Shown here piece by piece: positions 29,632 through 40,510 of a DNA stretch of 64,000 nt (the first letter of the stretch is position 1; every line of letters begins with the position of its first letter). Position numbers and translations under genes: made by a program. The stretch is taken from assembly GCA_022414725.1 (NCBI GenBank), contig CM039464.1:1116001-1180000 (forward strand). The letters are read 5' to 3'. The DNA is from Microglena sp. YARC (taxonomy: Eukaryota; Chlorophyta; Chlorophyceae; Chlamydomonadales; Chlamydomonadaceae). The notes below the pieces were generated by a model. It did not search any database and was not told the DNA's origin. It was given only the letters and a program-made list of their open reading frames with translations.

Positions 29632-30180
29632 AGAAAAATGCCTGGAGGGGCGTGGTGTTCAGGAGACCCTCCAGTACGCCTCAGCTGGGGAAAGTCACCA
29701 GGCAGACATAGTAAGTGTCACCCTCCAGGCGGTAGGGACTCCTTCATGCGACATGTAGCAATAATGCTGATACAGGAGGCAATATCCTCTCTGTGCAGCT
29801 TAGATATGAGTTTGTCTGTGTGTTTGCGACTGATCCCTAAGGTGGGGAGATTGGTAATAGTTGTGATGGGTATGGTACTAGTGGTACATACGGTGAAGAC
29901 TAGGTAATGGACAAGGAATCCTTGTTGTTGAAGGATACATTGCAGCTCCTTATGCTGAACGCTCTTTTCCTGAAATTTAATGTGGTGGTTAGTGTCTGAG
30001 CAGTAGCCCAGTTCAACTAGGTAGGCCTTTCTTGGTTTGGATTCGTCATCAATGAGGAGGAGGTCGGGCCTGTATTTATCCCATGTGTTTTGGGGAAGAT
30101 CGGGGTGGTTTAGGGTGGTTGGGTGTCTGGTGGGGATGTTGGATGTCGCCTCACATGTGCATGTGCCCATTGAAATTGAA
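29632..30180 (-). pseudogene. second LINE copy, 3' end only (RLE domain)
   Basis: The minus strand reads a 150-codon frame with RPDLLLIDDESKPRKAYLVE, LGYCSDTNHHIKF and GFLVHYLVFTVCT. It is homologous to the C-terminus of the larger LINE (RPDLAVL, WILELGYCSDTNHATKF, GYLVHYEVIIVGT). The frame ends CRMKESLPPGG, followed by an untranslated tail with CCTGGAGGGGCGTGGTGTTC on the plus strand, the tail shared with the SINEs. The piece upstream of the endonuclease is missing, so this is a 5'-truncated insertion. Confidence 0.8.
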
Positions 30181-30435
30181 ATCCAAATTGTTACATCCGT
30201 GTAGAACCGTTACTCACAGGACGTGAAGTTAAGGACACCATAGCGTAAGCCGGAGCTAGCTATAGTCACCGTAGGACCATCTCAGTAAAAAGAATTACCA
30301 CCGATGCCTGGACAACAGGCACCGCAGCCCCATCATGCCAGTGCAGCTTACTACGGGGGTTTTTCACCCAGGTTGGGAAGCACCGGCACAATACAGCCGG
30401 TAAGACAAAACCTGAGAGGGGGGACGGTCTGTGTG

Positions 30436-31090
30436 CTAGTCCCCGGGTATCGACCCGGGATGTGTTTTCATAAAGCGTCTGCACTGTAAAATACTCTGGA
30501 AACTAGTAATGGTGTGAGAATGGACTGTGTCCGCCAGTTTGAGGGCACAGGATCTCTGAAGTCCAAGAGTGGTCATAGAAGTCAAAAAAGAGGTAGGAAT
30601 AGTACCAGTTGTACCAACAATAATAACTTCATAGTGAACAAGGTATCCAGCCGATCGAAGGCCATTGACTAATTCAACATGTTGGGCATGTTTAGTAATA
30701 AACTTAGTAGCGTGATTAGTATCAGAGCAGTATCCAAGCTCAAGAATCCAGAGTTCTTTATCAGACATACAGGTAGGAGAGTCTATGTCAGGTAGGACGG
30801 CAAGATCAGGTCTCATCCTCTTCCAATCCGCTAAAGTAATAGTGGAGGGGCGTAGCCAGTCGGGGAGACGTTTGCCCAGGACCCCCCTGGGAAGGTCCTC
30901 TTCCTTGCCAGCGCCCATGATCATTCTGCGAGATCCTAGGGCTCCTGTGCAGATGGCCTTGTGGATGAGTCGCACTGCGGCGTCATGTCTCTTGATGTAG
31001 AGCCCCTTGAAAGTCCGGTGTGTGCAACCCGCCAGGATGTGGCCCGCTCCGTCCTCACAGGTGTGGCAGATGGGGCATAGGGAGTTCGTG
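30436..31090 (-). pseudogene. LINE C-terminus: zinc knuckle and restriction-like endonuclease
   Basis: The open frame extends 5' of the first start-like codon. It reads CPICHTCEDGAGHILAGC (a CCHC knuckle, about 31021-31077), then IKRHDAAVRLIHKA, then RPDLAVLPD, WILELGYCSDTNHATKF and GYLVHYEVIIVGT. A CCHC knuckle, an R-H-D-x-V segment and a PD...E core are the hallmarks of the restriction-like endonuclease of early-branching LINEs such as R2. This part has no frameshift. It would nick target DNA to prime reverse transcription. Confidence 0.8.
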
Positions 31091-31376
31091 GGTGGGTGAG
31101 TGCTGGTAGTAAAAGGGAGTTTCCAGCGGAATGCAAGTTAACGGTTCCACAGTCTACCCCAGCGGGCTTTAAGGATGTGGAATTTAGTTTTATGCTGGAT
31201 AAGGGTTGAGGTCCAAAATTTGTTACTTGCTTGAGGAAGTTGGTGGGGGGTGTTTTCAGCCCAGGTGGTTGCATAAATCCCTTTAAGAGGGTGTTGACCA
31301 AGGTGGCAGCTAGTGGGTAGGTTAGAGGTGATACCTTGTGTAAGGTTAGGAGCTAAAATTCTTGGGGGGATATCTC

Positions 31377-32118
31377 CTATGGGTGTACGAGGAGGTTGAA
31401 CTGTAGGCCAGTAAACATTGTGGCGGGGGATTTCCCAGTGTTATCAGTAAAATTAGTTGAAGTAGGGTGCTCAGCTGCCTTGCGTGCCAGAGTGTCTGCT
31501 CTGTCATTTCCAAGGATACCTGTGTGGGAACGGACTTTACAAAGGGTGGTGTGTGAGCCATGCAGGATGCGTTGAATGAGGTGTTTTTGAATTGATTGCA
31601 GTAATTCAGTATGAATGGAACGGGTTGTTGTGGTGGGGTCATGAATCATTTTTTTTTATGAGTTGAAGAGAGCAGAGGCTGTCTGTATGAAGGGTAAGAG
31701 ATTTGTCATAATCAATGTTGAGAAGGGCTTGGTGGATGGCTACCAGTTCTGCCCGGTTGTTAGTTTTGGTGGCCCCTATTCCCCAAGGGTTGATGGTGTA
31801 GCTTTGTCCTGCAGCCGGGACATATACTGCAGCACCTATTTTGCTAGGATGCCTTGGTTTACCTTTTATTAGGCTACCATCTGTGTAGACCTGGAGGCCA
31901 GAGGAGGGTAGCAAGGTAAAAACAGGGGTGGGTAATGGTAAGAGGAGAGGGGGGAGGGTGTTGGTGGAGTAGAGGTTGCCAGGGATTTTTGGCCAGAGAT
32001 TTAAGTTTCCGAGGGTAGGTGATGACAATGTCAGTGAAAGTAAGTGTGGAAGGTGGTGTGATAGTAGAGGGCTCCTAGGATGAGGAGAGGCTTTGCATGT
32101 AGTATGTCCATTGGTCAA
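31377..32118 (-). pseudogene. LINE RNase H domain, one frameshift
   Basis: The first part (31639-32118) contains VYTDGSLIKG, NNRAELVAIHQAL and LTLHTDSLCSLQLI, giving the catalytic D, E and D. The second part (31377-31649, another frame) contains KVRSHTGILGNDRADTLARK, with the H and final D. All motifs are intact, but the frame changes near 31640-31650 by a T-run (TTTTTTTT), a likely slippage or assembly site. The role is removal of RNA from the hybrid. Confidence 0.85.
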
Positions 32119-32394
32119 TAAAGTCTGGGAGTTTAGGAAAGTAAGTCTCTTGGCTGTGAGGGTTGCATATAAGGATGAAGTGTAATTTTTTAGTGGAGGG
32201 TGGGTGTGAGATTTGCTGCCAAGCCATATTTCAGAGGTAGTATAAAATTCAGACTGTGGTCTAGAGTCAATGTAGTGATCCAGGAGTGGTGGAGAAGAGT
32301 TTTGTAAGGGGCAGCAAGGTCATCAGGAGGAGCATCAGGGTGCAGGTAGGGCTGAGAGTATTTTCAGCATGGTCAGCACTGGCTAGAGCCCACC

Positions 32395-34115
32395 TTAGAG
32401 CTTGGTGTGCTTGTGTGGTGGAATTGGGAATGTCCACCAGTGAGCCCCCAGTCCAGATGGTAAGAAAGGGTCTTGGTTGGAGCCAAAGAGCTGGTCAGTA
32501 GGGCTGGTAGAAGAGAAGCTGGTGAGGCTTGGGTCGTAGCTAAGAGGATTGGAGGTACGATGGTGAGTAATGCCCAGAGCAGCTGCTGCTTGGTAGAGGA
32601 AGGGAGACAGAATGTTAGTGGCAGCAGGAGCAGCTCTGTATCTGGTGAAGAGGGCAGCTAGGTCAGTGTGGTATGTTCCTCCTTGGGTCAGTTGGTTCCA
32701 TTTGGTTGGGTGGTGATTTTTTAAAGTGGTCATAGTTTTGTTTAAGAGAGGTGAGCCTGTCGTTGGGAATGTGCCCAACACAGTGACCTGTGGGGTTATA
32801 AAGATATGAAACGTTGGTATGTGTGTGTGTGGATTGGCCATCCAGAGTAGTAAGGATGCCTGTTTGTATAATGTAGGCTGAGGGTGGTTGAATGTCCCAG
32901 TCTGGGTGCCTGTCGTGTGTGTCAATTTTCAGAAGTTTGTGAACAAGGTTGTGGTTGTCAGCATTAAATCCTGGGGAGGTGGCCCATTGGCCTTGTTGCT
33001 GGAGGTTAGTGAGGTGGGTGTCCTTCCTGGGATTGAGGTATGTGGTTATCGGAGGAGTGGTTTTAAAGGTGTGGGTTAATTGGTCATATGTTGGTTGTCC
33101 TACCAGTTCAACAAGGTGAGCCGCATGGTGAGATTGAGGCTTCCAGTGTATGGTGGAGGTAGTGGGGGTGAGAGGTGTGCAATGGTGGATGCTGTATCCC
33201 ATGCGTGTGTAGGAGTTGATATGGTCGTTGTGCATGATGGTTGGGCCCATTGGACGTGGACAACGGTGGTGGTGGCAAGTTTGTCGTCGTTGTAAGAGCG
33301 CTTGCCCCGCCAGCTCGTAATGTGCAGGGCTATGTACTGAGATCCGTAAGTAAGATGAATGTCATGGCCTCGCGGATCCTGTCAGGGTGCGAGGTGGAGG
33401 TTATTTTAAATGCGCGGTAGAATTTGGAGGAGGAGGAGTGTCGAATCCAGGATTTGCACAAGTAGTGGCGCGCTGACCAAGTGGCGTCACTGTTGGGGCA
33501 GCCCCATGCTTGGTGCGCGTGACTGCCTGCGATCTGCGTGGGCCACGCCCACCATTGGTTTCCTTCCAGGTCCCCAGTGGGGTCCGCCTCGTAGTCTGCA
33601 TCAGTGACGGAGGCGTGAGGTTGGTAGCGCTGGGTAAGTGGGGTGGAGGATTCGATAGGAGCAGGAAATTTAACGTAGTCTGTCGTGTTCTGCAAAATTG
33701 CGTAGCCAGGCGCAAGTTGCCTGTGGGAGAGGGGGAGTGGGTCAGAGTGAGTTGGAGGAGTGACGGTTTGGAAGGAGGAGAGGTGTGCGGTGAGGCGGTT
33801 CAGGGATCGTTTGTGGTGTTTAGTAATTTTGTGTGAAGTAATAAGAGAGAGGTCTGTAGTGCTGATACGATGAGTTCCCATGGGGGTGACCAGGTCGTGG
33901 TATGAGTAGATGTCCAGGTCGTGAAAAGGAGTCATTAGTGAGACAGGGATTGCCTGTGGTGGAAGAGGGAGAGAGTGTATGTTAAGTTTGTCAAGGAGTT
34001 CTGTGTCATTCCAAGAAATTATTATGTCAGATTTTTTAATAATTTCCAGCTGGCGGGCTAGGGACATATATTTAAGTTGCTTGCTGGAGAGAGAGAGAGG
34101 ATCTAGAGTGGTCAT
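32395..34115 (-). pseudogene. LINE linker between RT and RNase H, unrecognised
   Basis: Three overlapping frames (33330-34115, 32663-33250, 32395-32925) cover about 1.7 kb. Recognisable features are QWWAWPTQIAGSHAHQAWG and YLCKSWIRHSSSSKFYRAF in the first, and HAAHLVELVGQPTYDQLTHT and GHCVGHIPNDRLTSLKQNYD in the second. They match no family I know. The length exceeds an ordinary thumb, so an extra domain may lie here, broken by frameshifts. Confidence 0.55.
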
Positions 34116-34131
34116 GGTGGAGGTTGATTTG

Positions 34132-35907
34132 TCAAAGAAGAGCCCTGGTGAGAATTCCCAGGTGACCTTGGTCGTTCATGGACTGGGTGAGGGCTGTTGC
34201 AGTAATCTGAGTATATTCAGTGAGTAGAGAAGGCACCCCTAGTCCTGCCTCTGTTTTAGGGAGGTGGAGTGCTCTTGTCGGAAAGGATCTAGGAAGGGAG
34301 CAGCAGAGTTTAACTGTTTTTAATACTGCTCTGTCAATGACATGAATGTCGGTTAGTGAGAAGGGAGCTACTATCATGGGGTATTTAATAGCTGCTCTGA
34401 CACATTGTGAGATTATTCGTAGACATTGGGTGGGGGTTGCCCTATTTTTAGCTTTAGTGAGGATACTCAAGCCTTTGTTGTGGATGGTTTCAATAGTAGA
34501 GTGAAGTTGAGTTTTCCAATTTAAGGTGAGTGAGATGTGAACCCCCAGGTATTTATAGGCTTGGTCTGGCGGCTGGTAGGTAGCATAGGAATTACCTAGA
34601 GGAATTTTTTCTAGCCTTTGTTTGAGAGTGTTGTTGTGAGTAGGTTGTGAGGGGTGTGATTTGTGGAGTATGCCACTAACCACACATTTAGTGGCGTTAA
34701 GAGGAATGCCGACCAGAATACTAAAAGTTTGAACTTTACCACATTGGATGCGAAGGTCCTCTGAGCTGCCGGTTAGGACGGCAGTGTCATCAGCATACCC
34801 CAAGCTGCTAGTGTGGTTTTCATCTGCTGTTGTGGAGGGTAGGGATGCTGCTCTGTATCCTCGTCCTCCAGAACGGAGCCATCTGTGTAGGGGTTCTAGA
34901 AAAATAATGAAGAGTAAGGGGGAGAGAGTGTCCCCCTGGATAGTGCCCCTAGTGATGGGATAGGGGAGCCAGATGTATTGTTAAGGAGGATATGTGTAGT
35001 AGAGTTTGTGTAAATTCCTTTAATTGTATCTATAGTATCATGGGTATAACCCAAGCTGTGCATAATGCAGAGAAGTTTTTGGTGATCAATCATGTTGAAG
35101 GCAGAGCTAAAGTCAAAGTAGGCAGCATAGAGGTCCTGGTGGAAGAGGGCAGCATCCTCAATGTTGTGGAGTAGGGTCAAGAGTTGTCTATAGGTACTTT
35201 TGTCTTTTCTGAAACCTCTTGGCAGGCACTGAGAATGTGATTGGTTTCAGAGTAGGTAGTAATAGTGTTGGTAACAAGAGAGGTCCAGAGTTTGGCTACA
35301 GCATTGTTGAGGCCTATTGGCCTGTAATTTTGGGGTAAGCAAGGATCTGATTTTTTGTAGAGCATGACTGTGTGGGAGATTTTCCAGCAGTCTGGTGTTT
35401 CTCCAGGATCCATACTAGCTGCATGAGTTTGTGTATGGTGAGGTGTATTTTCCTGTGGGAGGCACATAAGTAGTTCATTAGGTATGCGTCTGGGCCTGTG
35501 GCTTTGTTAGTGGAGAGTTTCCTGATGCAGTCATCATAGGTGGTTGAGGAGGAGAGATAGGTGTAAGGGGAGGCAGTGGTTTGTATGGAGTTGGCTGGAG
35601 TTTCAAGGTGGTATTTGTCTGTGTGTGTTTCCCATGGAGGGGGAGTGGCATGTCGGGTATAATCATCTAAAATGGGTGGTGTGGGAGGTGACATAAGTTT
35701 ACCCATGTGTTTGGTCAAAACTTCCAGGAAACCCTGGGTACTGGTGCTAAGTGTGTTCGAGGATGCATCCAGTAGGGCAGTGGGTGTGTGTGTGTAGTTG
35801 TCAGGGGAGAAAATATACCTGTGAGTTTGTCGTGCCTGTGTGCTGAGGCGGCGTCTGAATTTCTTGATGGAGGCAGTTGCTCTCTCCTCTTTGAGTGCAG
35901 CCTGCAT
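34132..35907 (-). pseudogene. LINE reverse transcriptase, frameshifted
   Basis: Motifs appear in order on the minus strand: LSTNKATGPDAYLMNYL (35314-35907), YKKSDPCLPQNYRPIGLNN (35177-35467), YAAYFDFSSAFNMIDHQKLL (34896-35180), GTIQGDTLSPLLFIIFLEPL in a shifted frame near 34890-34950, and GYADDTAVL at 34786-34800. A TYQPPDQAYKYLGVHIS segment follows. Both catalytic aspartate motifs (FDFSSAF and YADD) are intact. At least three frame changes separate the pieces, near 35180, 34930 and 35330. Confidence 0.88.
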
Positions 35908-36341
35908 GTGACGTAGTTCTGTAATACTTTGTTGAATATCAGAGAGAGGCAGTAGTCAGGGAGGAGTAGGTTTTGTAGGTGTTGTTGTATTTTGATTTTA
36001 GTGGTAGGTGAGTATGTACCTGCCGTATGAGGTGTGCTTCTGAGCTCCATGTATTGTTGTTGGTCAAGGTGGGTGGAGGCTGTTCGAAGTGCTTTAATGT
36101 GTTTAATATGGTAGTTAAGACGTCTGTAAGTTTTAGCAGTTTGTCTGGGCAAAAAAATGCCTGGTGTGCCAGACTTAATGGGGCAGATGTCAGTCATGAT
36201 GGAAAGAGCTTGGTGTAAAGTGATCATGAGATGATCTGCAATGCTGTTAAGATTTTCTGGCATGGTGGCTGTGAGTTCTTGTCTAATAGATTGGATGTGT
36301 GCAGATGTTTTATCTTCTCCCAGTAAAGTTTGTGCTATAGT
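35908..36341 (-). pseudogene. LINE segment between APE and RT
   Basis: An open frame at 35715-36263 contains KSGTPGIFLPRQTAKTYRRL and NYHIKHIKALR, a basic region usual between endonuclease and RT in LINEs. No separate domain was recognised. Confidence 0.6.
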
Positions 36342-37769
36342 CTAGGCTTTATTTATGTTGATGTGGCTGTGTTGAAATTGATGGAGAAATTTATTTGAGA
36401 TTGCCTCTTTGGCTTTGGCCATGTCCTGTTGCTTGAGAGGGAGTTGCAGTTGGGGTGTTGGATTGTGAGGTGGTGTGTCCAGGTTGGGAGGTGGAAAGAG
36501 AGAGGAGGTAATATGTTGTTCCAGGGTCAAGTGGTCAAGTGTGTCTCCCATTTGGTGTGTGGTTTCTGTCACCATGGTTGCAGGTGGAGGGTTGATGAGA
36601 ATGATGTCATCTATCCTGCTGCTGTAGGAGGTGTTGTCTGAATAAGTATGGGACGTGGAGATGGTTGGATGTGAATTGAATATTTATTAAGATGCTGGTA
36701 GTGAGGCTGGTCCTCCAGGTGATGGACTGTGTTGCTTCTATCAGTAAGGTAGTAAGCTGCATTCCAGTCTCCCCTGCAATATAGTGGTGAGAGGGGTTCT
36801 GGGATATGATGTAGTGGATGTGTTCATAGATGCGGGCTCTTTTGGCAGGATCATTGCAGGGCATGTAGACACCTAGGATGTGAGTGATGTTGTTAATAGT
36901 TTGATGAGTGAGATGACCAGCTATGTCAGTAGGGATTTCATGTTTAATTAGGTGTGCAGTAAGAGTCTTTTTGATAAGTGTGATGACTCCAGCTGAGCGG
37001 GTAACAATGTTGTTTGCATTGGTAGCTTGCTTAATGGTTTTGCTGCTGTGATGAAAGTGGTAGTCAGAGAGGTCTTGTTTGATCATATTAATTATGCCTG
37101 TATTGTTGGAGGTGAGTTTTTTGTTTCGGTGAGAATAGCAATGTCTGGCTCATTAGTTCGAATATGGTCATAGAGTGTTTCCCAGGATGAGAAAATGCCT
37201 CTGCAGTTGGAGGTGATAATGTTAGTGAGATAGAGTGCAGTTTGCTGTTGTTGAACAGGATATGAAGTAGTATGAGTAATTTTAATTCTTTTCGTTGGAA
37301 GAGTTTTGGTGGTGAGTCTGGAAGGAGCAGGTTTCTTTGTAGGAGGTTCTGCCCCAAAAATTCTGCATTGGCGAAACTTGGTGAAGTCTGGAAGGACAAC
37401 TTTGCTAGGTATAGGGAGAGGTGTGGTGTGCATCTGGTGTGTGCAGGGGTGTAAGCGTTTGGTAGTTAAATTATTTTTCTTTGTAGGAGATGGTTTTTGT
37501 TTTGATCTGGGAGGTTCCTCATCGTCAGAGACTAAGTAAATAGTTTCTGTGGGGTCTTTTTGATTTAAAGAGGGGGAGTCTATGGGATCTTCTTGATCTG
37601 ATAGGGTGAAGTCTAGGAGATCAGAGAAAGTTAGATTTGAGGAGTTATCCTGATCTGGTAAGTTGTGATCTGTGAGTTCTGCAGGCCATGGGGAAGTTAT
37701 GTGGTCCATACTGTGGGGAGAGTCAGGACGGTTGTGAGTGGGTGTGTTGTTACTAGTAGGGGAGATCAT
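36342..37769 (-). pseudogene. LINE APE-type endonuclease with N-terminal tail
   Basis: The frame starting at 37769 has a Ser/Pro/Asp-rich and then Lys-rich tail of about 180 residues, followed by SNCRGIFSSWETL and PDIAILTETK (catalytic Asn and Glu). Further on come SAGVITLIKK and ILGVYMPCNDPAKRARIY. The expected GDWNAAYYLTDRSN is present in a shifted frame (GDWNA at 36758-36772). SSRIDDIIL lies near 36604-36620, and DTLDHLTLE, with the DH pair, falls in the next frame. All catalytic motifs exist, but at least two frameshifts separate them. Confidence 0.82.
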
Positions 37770-37806
37770 GTCAACAGTCTCCCTAGTAGGGTGGCCTGGT
37801 GTGTGG

Positions 37807-39609
37807 TTAATTTTTGGTTGAAAAGGGTGTGAAAGGAAGGAGGGTGATGTTTTGGTAAGAGTGTAGATGTGCCCTTGGAGTTTTTATCCAATCTTGTGAG
37901 TGGAGAAGACTAGGGCCGTTGTGTTCAGAGTTCATGTCCCACCACTTACCATTAATTTGCTTAATGGTTGTAGCATGTCCATATCCACAGTTGTAGTGGA
38001 GGATAAACCTTGTGCAGCTGGGAGGAAGCCGAGATAAAATTTGCTGTTTAGTGCTGCCAGGCATAACTCCTGCAGAATAGTTCTCAGATGTGTCTTCAGT
38101 TGTTGGTGTAGTAGGGGGAGGATGGGATGGAGTATATGTTTGTGAGTTCCTGTGGCCAGTGAGAGAGCCTAAGTGAGATTTCTTGTTAGCCAGGTAATAG
38201 TTGACTAAAGGGATTGTGTAGTTACCGGTTAGTTTGTTGAAATAGCAACGTTCTAGATCCCACTCATGTTGAGTGTAGTTAGTGACGTGTGTGTTGAGGT
38301 TTATGGAGAACTGTAGGACCTCTTTGTAGTCCAGGGCCTTGTATCCGAGGTAGGCGTTAATAGAATGAACTTGACAGTGACAGTCTATTTGGGGTTCCCA
38401 ATAGCTATAGCTGTTTACAGGAGTGGAACGAAGTCTGGAAGTAGGTCTACCTCCCCTAGGAGCTGTATCCCAGGTAGGATGAGTCAAGGTTCTAATGTCC
38501 TGAGTACAGGATTTCCTATTAGGTTCACAGCTAGAATTCTGCTTTGCAGAGAGTTTCAGAAGAAGGAAGCTGTTCACGATTGACTTATCAATAGTGGGTG
38601 TACTCTGTACTGATGTCAATAGCTTGGTACACCCTATGATCCAACAAGTAGCCATAAGGAGAGGGACAATCAGGAGAGTGCTATAGAAGTCTATGACTAA
38701 GAAGCAGGGGATCATAATAGGTGCACATAAAATCCCTATGGCTTCTTCCAGACAGTCTTCTTGGTCACCTCCTTCCACTGGTTGGTGGGAGCTGACTGTC
38801 TCCTGGGCTGGCTGGGTCCAGCTGCTGGGGCAGGGGCGGCTGCCTGTGGAATTAAAAGTATAGTTATTTAGCTGGCTAAAGAGATGTATCCTCAAAGAGG
38901 CTCTTAGAATCCAGTGTGGGTGGTTTTGCTGGCTAAAGAGATGTATCCTCAAAGAGGCTCTTAGAATCCAGCATGGGTGGTTTTGCTGGATAAAGAGATG
39001 AATCCTCAAAGAGGCTCTTAGAATCCAGTGTGGGTGGTTTTGCTGCCTAAAGAGATGTATCCTCAAAGAGGCTCTTAGAATCCAGTGTGGGTGGGTTTGC
39101 TGGCTAAAGAGATGTATCCTCAAAGAGGCTCTTAGAATCCAGCATGGGTGGTTTTGCTGGCTAAAGAGATGTATCCTCAAAGAGGCTCTTAGAATCCAGC
39201 ATGGGTGGTTTTGCTGGCTAAAGAGATGTATCCTCAAAGAGGCTCTTAGAATCCAGTGTGGGTGGTTGTGCTGGCTAAAGGGATGGCAATGTGTTGGCAA
39301 TGGGGGGAACTTTGCTGAGTCGTCAATGGGGCCTAGATCGGTATGATCGGTGCGTTGTGGGTGGTGCAGGGGGCACGAGTGGGTGAGGAGCCGAGAAGCT
39401 GATTGACATGGAGATTCGGTGTTGGAAAAAGCGGGGTAATCGATTTCAAAGTGAGCGGGAAGGTCTGTTGCGTTGTCATGGCATGCATCAAAGCCGATCC
39501 GTAGTTTTTCATGGCGGGAGAGGTTCGGATCTGAGGGGATAGGTTGAGAAACTGAGAGAGGTAAGAAGGGCTGTGATTTAAGGTTGTGCCAGCGGAAGAG
39601 AGAAAGCAA
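37807..39609 (-). CDS. LINE 5' frame with a Josephin-like cysteine-protease domain
   Basis: This is a 600-codon open frame ending 38 bp before the APE frame. The C-terminal third looks like a papain-fold deubiquitinase. DCHCQVHSINAYLG (catalytic Cys probably at 38374-38376) parallels the C-x-x-H-x-x-N of Josephin proteases. GYGHATTIKQINGKWWDMNS, with His at 37975-37977 and the Asp/Asn of WDMNS at about 37927-37944, parallels their second half. Upstream lie two hydrophobic stretches (CAPIMIPCFLVIDFY, LLIVPLLMATCWIIG) and seven 19-residue repeats encoded by the 57-bp array. The N-terminal part may not be translated. The family assignment rests on motif spacing only. Confidence 0.6.
   Translation of the reverse strand: MLSLFRWHNLKSQPFLPLSVSQPIPSDPNLSRHEKLRIGFDACHDNATDLPAHFEIDYPAFSNTESPCQSASRLLTHSCPLHHPQRTDHTDLGPIDDSAKFPPLPTHCHPFSQHNHPHWILRASLRIHLFSQQNHPCWILRASLRIHLFSQQNHPCWILRASLRIHLFSQQTHPHWILRASLRIHLFRQQNHPHWILRASLRIHLFIQQNHPCWILRASLRIHLFSQQNHPHWILRASLRIHLFSQLNNYTFNSTGSRPCPSSWTQPAQETVSSHQPVEGGDQEDCLEEAIGILCAPIMIPCFLVIDFYSTLLIVPLLMATCWIIGCTKLLTSVQSTPTIDKSIVNSFLLLKLSAKQNSSCEPNRKSCTQDIRTLTHPTWDTAPRGGRPTSRLRSTPVNSYSYWEPQIDCHCQVHSINAYLGYKALDYKEVLQFSINLNTHVTNYTQHEWDLERCYFNKLTGNYTIPLVNYYLANKKSHLGSLTGHRNSQTYTPSHPPPTTPTTEDTSENYSAGVMPGSTKQQILSRLPPSCTRFILHYNCGYGHATTIKQINGKWWDMNSEHNGPSLLHSQDWIKTPRAHLHSYQNITLLPFTPFSTKN
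38872..39283 (-). repeat. 57-bp tandem repeat, 7 copies, in frame
   Basis: The unit AGAGATGTATCCTCAAAGAG plus GCTCTTAGAATCCAG and a GTGGGTGGTTTTGCTGGCTAA part repeats with a few substitutions. On the minus strand each unit gives HPHWILRASLRIHLFSQQN. The period is a multiple of three, so the frame stays open. It could be a 5' regulatory repeat of the LINE rather than coding. Confidence 0.9.
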
Positions 39610-40282
39610 GCAGTAAAGTAGGCGGGAAAATGTGTAGACTCTACAGGGGTCTGATCATATGACGAGCATCTCGCGAGGACGCGTTTTTTCAAACAGGGCC
39701 GTACGGTCGAAGGGCAACCGCGCAGTTCCAGACTTGGCGGGTTCTGCGGGCAGGGTGTGGGCAGGTCCCGATAGATAAGAGCAGGTAGCTGTCCTGAGAA
39801 CCTGCATGGGGGGGAAAAGGGTTCGTTAGTAGGTTTCTCGATTGCATGGAGCTTCGGCTCCTGGCAGCGACCATCAAGAATGCGCCAGAGATGTGCGCTT
39901 CGCATCCCCCCTGTTGAGAAGTCCAGGGAGAGGCGCATTCTGTCCGGAAATGCATGCTTCCGACTGCCCAGAGGTGCAGCTTGCTACAAAAGTAACCGTC
40001 TACCACCCTACGACCACAGAAGTTGCTGCGAGTCGCGTCAGATGTTGTAGACGGCGACTTAGATAGCAGCATTGCCTCTGCGAAAGCATGAGCTCCTGTT
40101 TGGTTGCAGTTCCGGGGGGGGTTGACCGAAACTGTATGGAACAGAGAGCAGGTGGTATCATTCGATAGCGCAGACGCAGGAGAATTCGAATATGCTACGC
40201 GAATGCTAAGAAGGAAAATGAGCAGCGAGAAAGTTACATCGGAAGTTCGAATGTTGGGATCGACAGATAGAGTGATTTATAT
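39610..40282. other. upstream of the LINE, unrecognised
   Basis: A moderately GC-rich stretch with open frames on both strands (39333-39938 minus, 39842-40066 plus) that match no family I know. It may hold the LINE 5' untranslated region. Confidence 0.35.
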
Positions 40283-40510
40283 TTATGTGCATGTGTCCAT
40301 GTACATAGGGAGGGCCCCAAGAACCCTCCTAGCTACTGCCTTTTGGATGAGTTGGACCGCCATACTATTCATCTTAATATACATCCCTTTGAATACAGGG
40401 TGGCTGCACCCAGCCAGGGTATGACCAGCTCCATCCTGTGCTTTGTGACAGAAGGGGCAGTAATCATCAAAGAGGGGGCTGGCGTTGGTACCATAGGGGT
40501 GTATGTTCAC
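40283..40510 (-). pseudogene. third LINE fragment: zinc knuckle only
   Basis: The minus strand reads CPFCHKAQDGAGHTLAGC and FKGMYIKMNSMAVQLIQKAV, homologous to CPICHTCEDGAGHILAGC and FKGLYIKRHDAAVRLIHKAI of the large LINE. The RHD residues are replaced by MNS and the endonuclease is absent, so this is a decayed copy. Confidence 0.8.

Larger units (their letters stand above)
30190..39609 (-). mobile_element. Dualen/RandI-like non-LTR retrotransposon
   Basis: Reading on the minus strand, the order is: a frame with a cysteine-protease-like domain (37807-39609), an APE-type endonuclease (36342-37769), reverse transcriptase (34132-35907), an unrecognised linker (32395-34115), RNase H (31377-32118), and a zinc knuckle with restriction-like endonuclease (30436-31090). 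To my knowledge this set, with both endonuclease types plus RNase H and a cysteine protease, was described for Dualen/RandI of Chlamydomonas. The copy has several frameshifts and is probably inactive, unless they are assembly errors. The 5' end is uncertain (39.6-40.1 kb), and the 3' untranslated region is about 30190-30435. Confidence 0.85.

Noticed and set aside
39333..40072. Reverse frames upstream of the LINE
   Set aside because: No recognisable domain, frames overlap each other, and the region may be untranslated LINE leader.
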